From: Dendrolimus kikuchii
Lineage: Eukaryota > Arthropoda > Insecta > Lepidoptera > Lasiocampidae
Direction of reading: 5' to 3'
Length of the DNA: 64,000 bases
Assembly (NCBI GenBank): GCA_019925095.2
Contig: CM034402.1
Location: forward strand, 10,799,501 to 10,863,500
Part shown: piece after piece, positions 37,246-49,326 of the stretch
How positions within the stretch are numbered: the first letter of the stretch is position 1
Layout of the letters: each line of letters starts with the position of its first letter
Program-made: the position numbers and the translations under genes
Notes under the pieces: model-generated
Database searches by the model: none
Seen by the model: the letters and a program-made list of their open reading frames with translations, nothing else
Told to the model about the DNA's origin: nothing

Positions 37246-38837
37246 AACTTAACTTTACAATCACGCGAGATAAATTATAATCTAACGGTATTTACAAATG
37301 GACGGTGACATATCCACTGCAAACTATTACCCGTACTAACTCGATTATTTAATACTGAGTTCTCGTAACGAATTGCGTTGCGTTCGGAACCATACTCCAA
37401 AATCGGCATCCTTTAGCCGGCGTTACTTTGAGAACTCCAGAAGTCGTCTTTCTATTAAGTCACTGATATGAATTTCTGTCACATGCTTTTCCCTCACGTT
37501 TACCAGAATGAAGAATGTTTTTTATATTCTTCGAAAAAGAAATTGAACGACAAAAAGCGCGACAGGAGTGATCTACGGCGCCATCTACTCCTATAGGTTT
37601 TAACTTTTTAGAGTTTATTTTATATAAGAGATATTAGTATAACATAACTGTCATTCCTAATACGTATTATTCTTACATGCAAAAGTAATGAAGAAAAAAA
37701 CACGTCATAGATGGATAAGAATGGATTAACCTCAATTTAGTCACTTCTAAATAGAGAATTACCTTGTCACGTCAAACCTTCTACTACGAACAGTATATCC
37801 AATTAAATACAAGGAAACTTAATATAGCGAATCCATCTAATCCTCAACCTTCCGCCAATTTTCGGAAACATGAAAAGATTGTATCAAAATCGTAATAAAC
37901 TAATCCTGTATTTCATGATATCATTGATTTAATAAGTAACGATCTATGAAAATATCTCCAGGATTTCATTGATGTGAAGGGACCACTCGATGACGGTGGT
38001 CATCAAACCAAATGACTTTCTTAAAATTGGGTTAATTAAATGACGCTTCCAATTAATTCAATTCAAGGAAGTTATTGGGACATTAAGTTGATCAATATGT
38101 ATAAAATTAATTATGAGACAAATGAGTAAAAATCATCCTGAAGCAAAGGCAAGATGCCCTTTGATCTTTAGCCTACCTGCGGATATATTATCAATTTCTA
38201 AAGTTTACGCATATGTTGTATAATTTATCCATTTTGCGTTATATTAATTTAGTTTCAGTTGCTTTATTAGGGATCACAAAATTTTTGAGATATAATATAA
38301 AAATCTATATAAACTCCATAGTTTAGTGGTCTGAGTGTTATCCTGCTTACTCCTTAGCTTATTTAGTGCTGAATGCGACGCCCAGTACAATTAATATGGA
38401 TTACAAATTTCTATCTGTATTTATACAAATTACTTTTCAAAATACATGAAAAAAACCATGAATACATAATAATTATAAATAAGATATATGTTGCTGGGTG
38501 TTTCAGCACCACTTTTAACTAAAATCGCTTTGGAAGCTGTTGTGGTACTCATGATTTTCAAAGTAATCTGGAAGATTCCATATTGCAATAAATAAATTCA
38601 TTTTCTATCTTTTTCTTAGTGTAAAATACTAGGAATGGTCTTGCAGTTTCGCTTGTGCGAACTTTAGATAGTTATTAAAGAGAAAAAATTTACATACTTA
38701 AGAAAACTGTTTTTAGATGATCCTGAGTAAGGAGGAACCTGAGAGTCTACTCTACTCTCTATTTATAAACTAGTATAAATACACCTATGTGTATTCGTGT
38801 GCTAAATTAAATAGCACCCAAGGTCAAGCCCCGGTCG
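37246..38837. other. Unassigned sequence
   Basis: No gene or recognised repeat. There are no open frames of note. Confidence 0.4.
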
Positions 38838-39164
38838 GTTTTTTTTATTACATGAGTTCAGCAGACAGCCAGACGACGACCCACAGTGGAAAGCGGTTAC
38901 CATCGCCTATGGATATTCGCATCACCAAGGGTGCTACAAATGCGCTGCTGCTCTCTAAACGGAGACTGGAATCTGACCACTAATGCCGGTACAGAACTCA
39001 AAGTTGTTATGGCGGCATACTCTGCGGCATGCGGCATACTCTGCGGTATGCGGCATACCAGGGGTGGTAGCCATTCAGACGGGCAAATGCTTGTTTTGTC
39101 GTCTCTTACGACAGGCCGCCCAACCGCAGGAAATTGTATTCTTTCTCCGTTCCTGCACGGATAA
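38838..39164 (+). repeat. GCAGACGG-type SINE-like repeat with internal triplication
   Basis: Full-length relative of 42125-42432, from the T-run and CATGAGTTCAGCAGACAGCC to CCTGCACGGATA. At 39016-39060 the segment GGCATACTCTGCGG is present in three near-tandem copies; other family members have it once. Confidence 0.65.
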
Positions 39165-39949
39165 AGAATTAGTACTTTACTTTGTATATAGCAGGTTTTT
39201 TAATTATAGTTTAGGTTCGCGTTTGACCATTATCTCGCCCGATCTCGAGCGGAGATATGGTCCAAGACGAATCACGCTTACCTAAAGGCACATATTCACA
39301 TGGGACTTGAAGACACTCAGGTTATAGATTTCGGCAAGTGGGCAGTAAAAAATATTTTAATTGCTTAATTTTATGTAATTCAATAAGATAGAAAGATGAG
39401 GAGACAATGGAGATGTGCAGAGTAATGCCAACTTTTTTCTAGATTAATTGCACGCATTCTACAATAAAATTGTCGAGGTAATATTCGGTCGACCACTGTG
39501 TTAGTAATCAAACGACGTATATGGACAATCAAAGTCAGAGGTCGTTTAAAAATTACACATGACCGAATAAATATGTATACTACCGTATAGATAAACTGCC
39601 ACAATTATTTCTGTAGTTTTTTTTATCACTAACCTTATAATTAACACTACGTTATAACAATTATTGCTATGTACGCTACTTGATTTTTGTACCAGCTATT
39701 TGTCGGTACGTATGTCGGTTTTCTGAACTAGTTTTGTGTGTAAGACACATTTATAAAATATACTTTACATCATACAATTATATCTCATAATAATATTCCA
39801 AATTACTTGTATCCTATTATATATTACAAAATTACTAAGATGTTCCCGATAATTTTAAAGTAAGCACTTTAATATCATATATTTATACTGGTGAATTTTA
39901 TACTTAAAAGTGAAATACATATAACATTTTATAACAATCACCAGGGAAC

Positions 39950-40192
39950 ATATCCGTGGCTGGCGTGAATATGTTGACATGTTCAAAATGTCAATTTTAC
40001 AGGGGCGCAATTTTAACGTTTGACTAGTAATGATAAATCGTAATGAAAAGTAATGAAAAATCTTAAAAAGTTATGAATATTTCGGACTGTCAATTTTTTT
40101 CCTATAAAAACACAGGCGTAGGAAGCGTCTAAACGAATTAAAAAAAAAGATGTATGTCGAGATATCAATGTATTCCCGCCAGCCACGGATAT
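39950..40192. mobile_element. Inverted-repeat MITE, about 243 bp
   Basis: ATATCCGTGGCTGGCGTGAA at the left is matched by the reverse complement of TATTCCCGCCAGCCACGGAT at the right, arms of about 27 bp. The frame 40150-40392 crosses the right arm and is not supported. Confidence 0.65.
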
Positions 40193-41181
40193 TTACTAAA
40201 CTTTATCAAACCTTAAACAAAGAACAATCCAAAGTACAAACAAACGAATTTCATACACTACATATTTTTGTAAAAGTACGAATGGATGGTAAAGCGAATA
40301 AACACTTCTTCCGTCGACAGCTCGTTAACAGGCGGTTAACAAGGTCCGCATTGCAATTAATTATTGTTCAGGTGTCTAGACTAGGGGTGTAAAAACTGTC
40401 TCGGTAAGTACGATCTTATTCAGAATATAGCTTTATAACACAGATGTCTGTCAGTGTTATGAACGTGGGCTATTGACACTTTAAGTGGTATTCTGACACA
40501 TAATAAGTCGCAAACCAGTGTAACTAGCGATTTTATTATACAAATTAGAGCTTTCCACAAAATTGAATTTTGAATATTCTACATTCATTTTTACAATCGA
40601 ATGCACACAAATTTGTAATACCAAATCACATTTAGGAAACTGTCGTAAAGAAGAAATTTACATATGACTTCCAAAGAAAATAATTTTCACAATCTTAAAT
40701 TAGTATCCAAGTATTGAATTATTTTGAAAAAAAAAAACAATCAATTGACCTACAATATTTTTTAATCGTATTTAAAAGTCCAAATAAATATATTAGAGTT
40801 AAAATTTTCAACAATATGAAATAAGAAGTAGTATTAAACGGATTCTGCTATATAAGAGTACCACAACGTAGAGATGGACGGATTGTGTGAAAGATGACAT
40901 AATAATTTTTGATGTGACAGAAAACGAAATCCACATACAGAAGTATAGAAGGATACGACATACTGTCCCGATCTGAAGCGGTTGCGAAAAGTTAATAAGG
41001 ATGAAAGATGTCCAAGTTATTATTGTATAGCATTCAATTTGAAGAATTGATAGCGTTATTTGAATCAGGTGTATTTGTTAGACATGTGAATATTCATCTT
41101 TGTAGAACTATACCTGTTTTATTATTGAAATAAAGTATCATTTTCGAATTCACATAAAAGTCAGATAATACGATGAAGCTC
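40193..41181. other. Unassigned AT-rich sequence
   Basis: Nothing recognised. Confidence 0.4.
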
Positions 41182-41418
41182 CTATAAGCGGTAAATCATA
41201 AAACCTCGCATAAGACACCAAGACACCTGTATTACGAGTCGATATGCCACCCACGGCATATTAGGTGATGCTTCCGTCGATTCTGCGCCGAGCTGGGTCA
41301 ACAGCGGTGACATCATACAAGCGCCGTCCATTTGTATGCAATGAGATCGACACTGCGAATTAGCGTCTGAGGCTAGATGCCGCTTACGACCCTTTTGATG
41401 CTCAACATGGTTATATAT
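41182..41418 (-). CDS. GC-rich open segment of coding composition, unrecognised
   Basis: The minus strand is open for 78 codons including the stop at 41184-41182. It reads HQKGRKRHLASDANSQCR, SHCIQMDGACMMSPLLTQLG and AESTEASPNMPWVAYRLVIQ. GC is well above the flanks. The context ATACAG/GTGTCT (41227/41226) would be an acceptable donor, which would make 41227 an exon end in phase 0. No convincing acceptor lies upstream; an internal ATG (CAAATGG context) starts MDGAC. It could be an exon or a piece of an unrecognised repeat. Confidence 0.3.
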   Translation of the reverse strand: MYNHVEHQKGRKRHLASDANSQCRSHCIQMDGACMMSPLLTQLGAESTEASPNMPWVAYRLVIQVSWCLMRGFMIYRL

Positions 41419-42124
41419 TTATATTCTGAACACGTAGCAACAACGTTTATAACTATTTTCAGGTGTGAACAACTGAAAAATAGAACAATTTTCAGGAGTC
41501 TGTTTTTCCTGACAAATACAATCTCGGAGTCCTCAAATTACGAGGGAATATGTATCTTCTAGATAAACGTGCTCCATCCTAAACCGCGTCATCATTGAGT
41601 AGTGTCCTATCGCATATATCAATGAGAGAAGAGAAGAAACCAATAATAAATGAAATCTTAAAAAAGCGACGGAGAGAAGTGATTACTTCTCGTTGGGGTA
41701 CCTACGTCACCGTTTCTATCATTAAGCGAATTGACTTGGTACTGGGATAAAATCCTGATACATGGAGATTGGAAAAATATTTCTGAGGTATATTCTTACT
41801 ACAAATAAAGTTTTCGGAAGCCGGCAGCAAGTTGGTAATTAATCTAGACTTACATATCCTTAGGGGACCGCAACCAATTTCCATCATGTGAAAGGATGTT
41901 AAGCTTGCCAGCTGTACTTTAGAAACTAAAACAATCCCTTCTTTCCCATAACTGCAAGATATATCTTCAAATTAAATTCTTAGTCTCAATTCTCTCAGAA
42001 ACTTTGTTAGATTAATAGGTACCAAAATATATTTTACTTTGATAATCAATTTATACGAAACAATATCTAATGTCTCAGTAGTTGTAATTTTGTATTTTAA
42101 ACTATTATATCTTAAACTTTTTCT
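41419..42124. other. Unassigned sequence
   Basis: No gene or repeat recognised. The frame at 41702-41887 lacks support. Confidence 0.35.
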
Positions 42125-42432
42125 GTTATTGCATGAGTTCAGCAGACCGGTAGATGGCCCACCTGATGGAAAGCGGTTACTATTGCCTATGGACATTTGC
42201 AACACCAAAGGTGCTACAAATGCGCTGCTGCTCTCTTAGGGGAGATTGGAACCTGGCCACTAATGCCGGGACACAACTCAAGGTTGTTATGGCGGCATAC
42301 TCTAAACCAGGGGTGGCAGCCATCCGGACGGGCAAATACTCCACCACCTGGGTGTGGGTAGTTTTGTCGCCTCTTAAGACAGGCCACCCAGCCGCAGGAA
42401 ATTGTATTTTTTCTCCGTTCCTGCACGGATTC
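42125..42432 (+). repeat. GCAGACGG-type SINE-like repeat, best-preserved copy
   Basis: It begins TTATTGCATGAGTTCAGCAG, contains CACCTGATGGAAAGCGGTTA, GGGACACAACTCAAGGTTGT and GACAGGCCACCCAGCCGCAG, and ends CTCCGTTCCTGCACGGAT. The open frames on both strands here arise from the repeat. Confidence 0.7.
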
Positions 42433-43117
42433 GGATCTGAAACTTCTTTAAAAGATTACTATTAATGCCATCCGATTATAATACTGTTAAATATGTATTA
42501 TGTTTGTAAAGAAGAATAATCTATCTTAAGAAGCTTGGGTATTGGCTCAGTTATTCACGTCTTCAAAGTAAAGTAATAAGAAATTTCCCTTTGATGCGTC
42601 ATTGTATCCGGCGCCGCGTATACTCTTCGGTCTTATAATGACGATTCGAAGCCCAATACGTTACGGCCTCATGCAACGGTCAAGTTATTTTGGTCATATA
42701 ACTCAACGTTTGTAGGGCGACGTTATAATATTTGGCCTTATTCCATCACACTCATTTTCTATCGAAACAATGAAGTTTCAGAATTATATAGTGTTTAAAA
42801 ACTAGCGGTTTCTCTCTCAATAACCCTGCTATGAAATCAAAAGTATGTGTCATTCATTGTACAGTATCTTATAAAACAATACAGTTATTACGAAACTAAA
42901 GACACGCGAATCCATCAAATCTAAACTGTCAGATTTAAAGACGTGGAAGAGAATGGTGGATCCAGGTTGATTTATATGAACTTAATAAAATAACATGTAA
43001 TAAATAGTGTTTGAAGTAGTATCATAGTACTAAGCAAAATAATAATTTTCCTGTACTAACAATAAATTTACAGACATGTTTTTGATACACATACTGTATA
43101 ATAATGTTACACACTAA

Positions 43118-43628
43118 GGCCGGGACTCCACCAAAGCGGAGACGTGTGCGGTGTGCTGTGTGCTGTGCGCGAAGAGATGTTCTTCAGCTCGGGTGAATCC
43201 ACCGAAGCTGTGCGGAAATGCGTAGTGTAGCAGAGATGTGTGGTGGCTAGCCTTGCGAGTGTGCGAGGCATTGAGTGTTCAGTACGCATTCTGACACGAA
43301 AATTAGACGATGTCGCTATTATTACAAAGAAATTATCTTCTTTTACTTGAAGAAGAAGAACTACAGTCTGAAGAAGCAGAATGCGGGAAGGGGGAGGGTG
43401 ACATCGATCACCGCACGCCGCTCACATTTCTCGTCTCCGCCGTGCGTCGTCCGCGCACAGCTTACATCCCCGCTTCCATCGCGCCATACAAATATTACAT
43501 ATCTCCGCACAGCGATCTCCACTGAAGCTGAGCGGAGAGGAGATGTCTCAATAACGCAATTCTATTGGTTGTTTAAAAAACATCTCCTCTCCGCTCGTCT
43601 CGTCTCCGCTTTGGTGGAGTTCCGGCCT
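43118..43628. mobile_element. PIF/Harbinger-type MITE with TAA duplication
   Basis: Termini GGCCGGGACTCCACCAAAGC and the reverse complement of the right end (GGCCGGAACTCCACCAAAGC) match for 27 bp through GCGGAGACG. TAA flanks both ends (43115-43117, 43629-43631), the usual PIF/Harbinger target. Internally CCACCGAAGC, CCACTGAAGC and several GCGGAGA copies suggest subterminal transposase sites. The frames at 43107-43637 are not genes. Confidence 0.82.
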
Positions 43629-43631
43629 AAA

Positions 43632-44699
43632 GAATAACTCTTGTACATCATTGGTTTTCAGTTATTGTGATGTATTGGATTGTAGGGTAATTATATAGGA
43701 TTTCAATAGGTCAATAGAATACGTTTTCTTTTACGCTTTATTATTTTTCTCTCTGGATTGGGATTACAAAAATATATCGACAGGGTTGTTATTAACATAA
43801 AAACAATGTAAGAAAATAAGAGTGGGATCAGAAACTAGAGACATGTCAACGTAAGGCGCCTACAGTACTTTGTGCCAACCTACCGTTAAAATAATACTTG
43901 CCTCTTGCCAGTGTAGATCTATTATTTTCTATATTCTCCATTGATATATTTAGTTTGTTTTTTTTTATTGCATAGTGAGTGTTGTATCCCCGCATTACTG
44001 AATCATACACTTCATGATTTACCAGATCTTTCTTATCACAGCACTTTCTTTAAATGTTTATCTTATCATCCAATGATTAACAATCAGACAATATAGTATA
44101 GCAAAACATAAAACCAAATCTTTGATACCGGAATTGATATTTTTTATACCTAACATAAGTACATAATGAGTCATAGTTCTTAACAAAATATCATAAAGTA
44201 ACACATTATTTAGCAATTAAATAAACTAGTGGTCGCCCAGTGGTCGAAATTCGACCATAATTAATTTAAATTATAAGTTTGAACATTATTAAGGTTCTGT
44301 TTTCAAGGCCTAAAACTTCTATAATCACAGATTTTGCCACGGCTGCAATGTTAATTTGACTTTAACCATAAACAAAAGTTTATATATGCGTGTTTGTGTC
44401 AAATACATGGTAGTGTGTGTAATTTTTTTTTATTGATTTAATGTATTTTGTAGGCATCATTTAAAAAGAATATTAGCATTCTGCACTCCTTCTCTATATA
44501 AATTATAAGTGTGCTAAATTTCATACTCCTCCGTCCGCGCAATTATCGTAAAAAGGGGTACAATGTTTTTGCTTCACGTATTAATATAATGATGAGATAC
44601 CAAGATATCCTAAACGCAGGTGCCACTTTTATTCAGGTCTCAGACTACACTTTTCTTGACAATAATAAATAATATATAAACATAATGCTACGACCTAGA
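43632..44699. other. Unassigned AT-rich sequence
   Basis: No gene or recognised repeat. Confidence 0.4.
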
Positions 44700-44726
44700 C
44701 GCCGACAAAGACAAATTCACACCTGC

Positions 44727-45189
44727 ATACCTGTTGAAACACATTTTATTACCTTTCGGCATTTGAACTTCTTTTGTTTACTTTGTGTTTAAAAGACAGC
44801 CCACTGTGTATTGTAATCTTTTACGGCCTGTTGTTGTATTGTTATCACTGCGAGGTATCTCGGATTTAAAGTACAAACTGATTCTAGGAAATTCGGTCCA
44901 CGCGGCCGGGCAGACATATTGCATCTGTGCAGTATAAAGCAATGCTCCAATTGAGAGATGAGGCAGTCGAGCGAGAACCACGAACGAAGCGAGACCTGTG
45001 TACTTACATATCGGGACTATCTATTATTGACGGACTTTGCACGTTTTAGGGAATTACGACCTTCTGCATTACGTTTGGCTTTGTTGTATTCGGTTATATT
45101 TGTATCTGTGTTATATGTGTTAGTATAGTTCTAATAAACTCTATAATAATTTCAACGGCATTTTAATCCGAATATCGCGACTCGTAACA
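44727..45189 (+). mobile_element. LTR-like copy with TATA box and poly(A) signal
   Basis: It aligns with 57305-57767 from CACCTGCATACCTG onward. It contains TGCAGTATAAAGCAATGCTC (TATA box) and, about 200 bp later, AATAAACTCTATAATAATTT (poly(A) signal). The right end CTCGTAACA abuts ATAT (45190-45193). The left end is diverged. No gag or pol lies on either side, so it is a solo LTR or a remnant. Confidence 0.6.
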
Positions 45190-47472
45190 ATATATAAATA
45201 AATTTCCTGGTCCGGACTTAATAAACTAATTACCACAATGATTCTTCACTTTAAGTATTTCTTCAATCTATGTGTAGGGTGATAAGTGGGGTTACAAGTA
45301 TAATAAGTGGAATTATTTGTTTGACCTTCAACACATCAAAATTAATGTTAAATATTTACATACCTAAAATGTATTATTACTCGTACTTATTTAGCGTAAG
45401 TAATGTATATATTTTATACTCTCACTAAACTCAGAGAATATTTAATTTTAAATTATAACTTTTGAAGTAGATTTTTAACTTTTATCTACAAGTTCTAACT
45501 AGCTCTTGGGCAAACAAAATTACCACACTACAAGTAATAGCCAACATCCTGCTGACTAGTAGTAAACGGAGCACATGTTCTAGTATTGCACAGCGAGGAA
45601 TGTAGCATACAGAGTTCATTGCATAGTTAACACAGTTTTAGCAGGTAGCAGGTGTGCTTTTTGTACCTGTGTCTCATATTTTGTGATAGGTAACAAGTAT
45701 AAGGCACCATATGGTTCAACAAGGAGGTACTAAGTTGCCTGTTACTAAATTATTAGTACCAATATCTTCCTTGTTTCAAATTAAGTTCAAACTTCCTTGT
45801 TTCAGTTCAAAATTAGCCTATTCAATTCATGACAAGGGTAATTAATTATTTAAAATTACATTGGATGTAGCATTTGGATAAGGTACATTAAAAAAAAAAC
45901 AATTTTATCAATTAAATCAAGGTTTGCAAAGCTATTGAGGACAAGGCTTATGGACAAAATATTAATCTTTATTTTATGCTGTTTAAATCAAGCAAATTTT
46001 GTTTCCTTGACTTTTACAGTCACATATTACATATTATAACATAATAAATGCATTCATATCTATAGAGAGAGACAGACTACAAGTGTCCTGTAGCATTATA
46101 TGAGGGAAAAAAGGTTTAGCCACTGAAAGTATGTTTCAGAGATGCTGGCTTGACATTTTGAATGATATTTCAGATTTCGTCCCTAGAGTCAGTCAGCCAG
46201 CCAGGATTTAATATTATGATTTTTCCAGACCCATGTACCTATGTGAACAACTATTACCATCAAAAATACAAAGTTTTAAAATAAATATGAATAATCCCAG
46301 ACTTATTTATATTTGTACATGAGTGATGAATGAAACTACATATTTCAGTTTTATGTAACAATACATAATAGTCAAAAATACTATGTAAGGGTTCATTCAT
46401 ATTTAATTAGGTAGCATCTGGTTTGCTGTTTATAATTATTAAAGAATATTACAGACAACTGGCTTTAAAACTGTTCAACTACATGTGTAAAATTTAGTTT
46501 CAGTGATAAATTTAAATTAAGATATACGATTTTTGTTGTGAGTAATATCCAGAACACATCCTTAATTTCTACAGTATGTGTTGTGTACCTAATATTTGTT
46601 TCAATTTCGGAATATTATAGATTTCTTAATATATTCGTGACTCTACTCTTACTTACAAACACTTTTTAGATGCTGTTTAAAGAGTGGAAGAAAAATATTT
46701 TAGAAGAATATTTCAAGATGTTATCAGATGTTTTAGATATCCCTACTTATTGGGAAAAGGGGGAAAAAAAGAGAGTTATCATAATGACTTGGGGGTTGGG
46801 GCCTAATCCATATGATGTTTTGGGCACTAGAATTTAAAAGCTTTGAAAGTAACCTAAGAAAGTAGATGAATAAACTCTGAAAGAGCAATTTAAGACACAA
46901 TCAGAATAAATTGCAGAAACACGATTATGCTTCTTTTCAATTTTCGTTACTATCACATGTATGCCTTGTCAAATATATATTTTGAAAGATGTTAGTACCA
47001 AAGTCTACTAACAGATGTAACTAATTTTTCATTTTTAAACAGGTAGATGGTATAAATGAAGGAGTGTTCCTTACAAGTTCCAGTAAAATAACAGCAAGAA
47101 CTTAAGTTAATGTTATGCAAGCCCAGCATGTACAGTAATTTATACTCTAATTCAATACAGCAAAGCTAAATTCAATAGTTTTGTAACTAATTGATTACAA
47201 TACTCAATTGTTTAAAAACCCTTTTTCCTGTTGGCAACAGAGTCTAGTAAATTAAATTAACTTAGGCATAATTTGTAAAGGTAGATGACATCCTGATAAG
47301 CTGCAAAAAACTTATGGAATACCTCATTTTGTACATGTGAGAATATATTACACAGCATGTGCTGGAAACTTGAGCTGCCACAAAGCATGGATTGTATTAT
47401 AAAAATGTATATAAGATAAAAGAAATTACAAAAACTAAAAAGGAGTTCAAAAGTAATTAAAAATCAAAAGAG

Positions 47473-47589
47473 AAATATTTTCTACATCTTGAAGTCAGTA
47501 CCAAGTAAAACATAAAACTTACTACATTTTGCTTGTTGTTGTCATTTTATGTTTTACTTAGCTCGGACTTCAAGATGTAGAAAATATTT
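47473..47589. repeat. Hairpin repeat, about 45-bp arms
   Basis: AAATATTTTCTACATCTTGA at the left and TCAAGATGTAGAAAATATTT at the right are reverse complements, and the similarity continues inward through CAAGTAAAACATAAAA. A diverged relative is at about 58915-59015. Confidence 0.7.
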
Positions 47590-47816
47590 AATTTTTAATT
47601 AGTTTTGTTTTTTGTTAAAAAAATATTTTCTACTTTTTAGTTATGCAAATACTTTAATAGCTTTAGAAAATAAAAATATACAAAACACATTGTACATGCC
47701 TATAATGCTCAAAGGTTGATCTTGATTTCCCTGGGATCCACTTATCAGATCCTGATTTGGTGTCAATGGGACCAGCTCAGGAGTATACTTGGCTGCTGCT
47801 TAAATATTCAATACAT

Positions 47817-49128
47817 AAATTTTAAGTAGTGGGTGGGTTGTGTGGGTTGGGGGGGAGGTATACTTACCCCTTTTGCAACACTTATGATTGGGAGTTCATG
47901 ATATTGGGTTCAGGATTGTTGTAAAGTTGTGTCACTTTTGATAATAACAAAGTGTGCTTTGAGTTTATGAATATACTCACCACTTGCTTAGAACCGCCAA
48001 AAAAGTTTTATAAAAACTAAGACTGATTTTCAATTTAGAAATAAAGTTTTAAATTTAATTATGCATAAGTATAAAATTCATGTTAATCATTTCATTAAAA
48101 AGTGACAGTGTTTACTATCACATTTTTTACTTTATGGCTTGGCTAATTAAGTATAGAGATCTCATTATGCTGAACATCAATTAATCAATATGTAAAGATT
48201 ACTTATTGATTTTTAAATAAGAAATTCGAAATGTTGAGCTATTTAATATAAATATTGTTTAATATAATTTTAAGAGAACAATGTATTTTTATCAATAAAA
48301 TATTAGTATATTATTTTTAATTTTTGTTGCCTCTATTTTGTTTCTTTTTTATTGCCGCAACACAAAGAGTCAGTTAACTTCAGACCAAATTGCATGAGCC
48401 GAGCTAGTCATGCATGAGTGCAGAGGTAGCGGCTGGCAAGTGCCAGAACTGACTGGTAATCATTTCCTATTTATCTTATATACAAGAATAGTTGCGATGC
48501 CTTAATGTCTCCTAGGAAACATTTGTCTTACTCATTAGTCTAGTGGACAACTAGCAAGATGCTTTTTTAATATGTCAATGAATAAAAAAAATTTAATACA
48601 TTGCAGAACAAATACATTTTTTTTAATATGGGTTAAAAATAAATAAAAGTGCTTTTAATAAAACTATGTTTTAACGGTTTTTAGCATGGTAATTTAAAAC
48701 CGTTAAAACATAGTTTATTATGTATACAAGTCGCGAAAACTTAAGAAAAATTAAAAGTGCTTTTGTAAAAAAATATCAATTTATAATTTAGTCTTTATTG
48801 ACTGCCATTTTGAAGACTCATGGTTACTTTTGCAGTGTTTGAGAATGTGCTCTGTTGAGGTTTTTCTTAATTTTTTGATGACTTACACTGTGTTTTCGTA
48901 ATTGTGATTCATTTGATTTGATTACTGGCTTTCTTTTGGACTCTGAATGGATTGTTTTGACTTTGGACCTATGATATAAGTGCACTATTAGTGATAAAAT
49001 AAGCGAGGTTAAGTTTATGATAAAATGAATATTTCAAGAACTCCAGACCATAGGGGTTATAGTAGGGGTAAGTATGAGTCCTTACTTACCCACTCTGCCA
49101 CCCCACTACTTAAAATTTGTATATTAAA
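47817..49128. mobile_element. Candidate 1.3-kb element with long imperfect TIRs
   Basis: The left end AAATTTTAAGTAGTGGGTGG (47817 on) matches the reverse complement of the right end (AAATTTTAAGTAGTGGGGTG, ending 49128), and the similarity continues about 85-95 bp inward through ATACTTACCCC and GGAGTTC. No target duplication could be defined and no transposase frame is inside. It carries a hairpin MITE at 48657-48719. Confidence 0.5.
48657..48719. mobile_element. Mini hairpin of the CGTTTTAACGG family
   Basis: AATAAAACTATGTTTTAACG and its reverse complement enclose only about 12 bp. The same arms enclose about 60 bp at 60950-61072. The following CAAGTCGCGAAAACTTAAGA is also shared with the 61.1 and 62.8 kb copies. 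Confidence 0.7.
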
Positions 49129-49326
49129 CATCTATAGATTTACCATATACTTTTTCATATAAAAAAAATGTTGACATATAATCCACAATTGACCAAGAAA
49201 TCGCATAACAAATGTGTAAAATACATAGTGAAAATGAGAACCTCCTCCTTTTTTAAATTGGTTAAAAATAAATATTTAATATTGTGAAGCATGTATACAT
49301 ACAACAGGTAATAAGTAAATAATTAC

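Larger units (their letters stand above)
45194..49326. other. CpG-depleted stretch, putative first intron of the minus-strand gene
   Basis: By eye only around 20 CpG dinucleotides occur between 45200 and 48840, many of them inside the MITE at 48.66 kb, whereas most other parts of the window have one or two per 60 bp. The stretch stops just beyond the exon at 49327-49691 and the CpG-containing promoter region. It has no convincing minus-strand exon. Small plus-strand segments after acceptor-like sites (46229, 46671, 47043) are too short to rely on. Confidence 0.4.

Noticed and set aside
43107..43637. Frames of up to 120 codons on both strands
   Set aside because: They lie inside a MITE whose GC-rich inverted repeats lack stop codons by composition.
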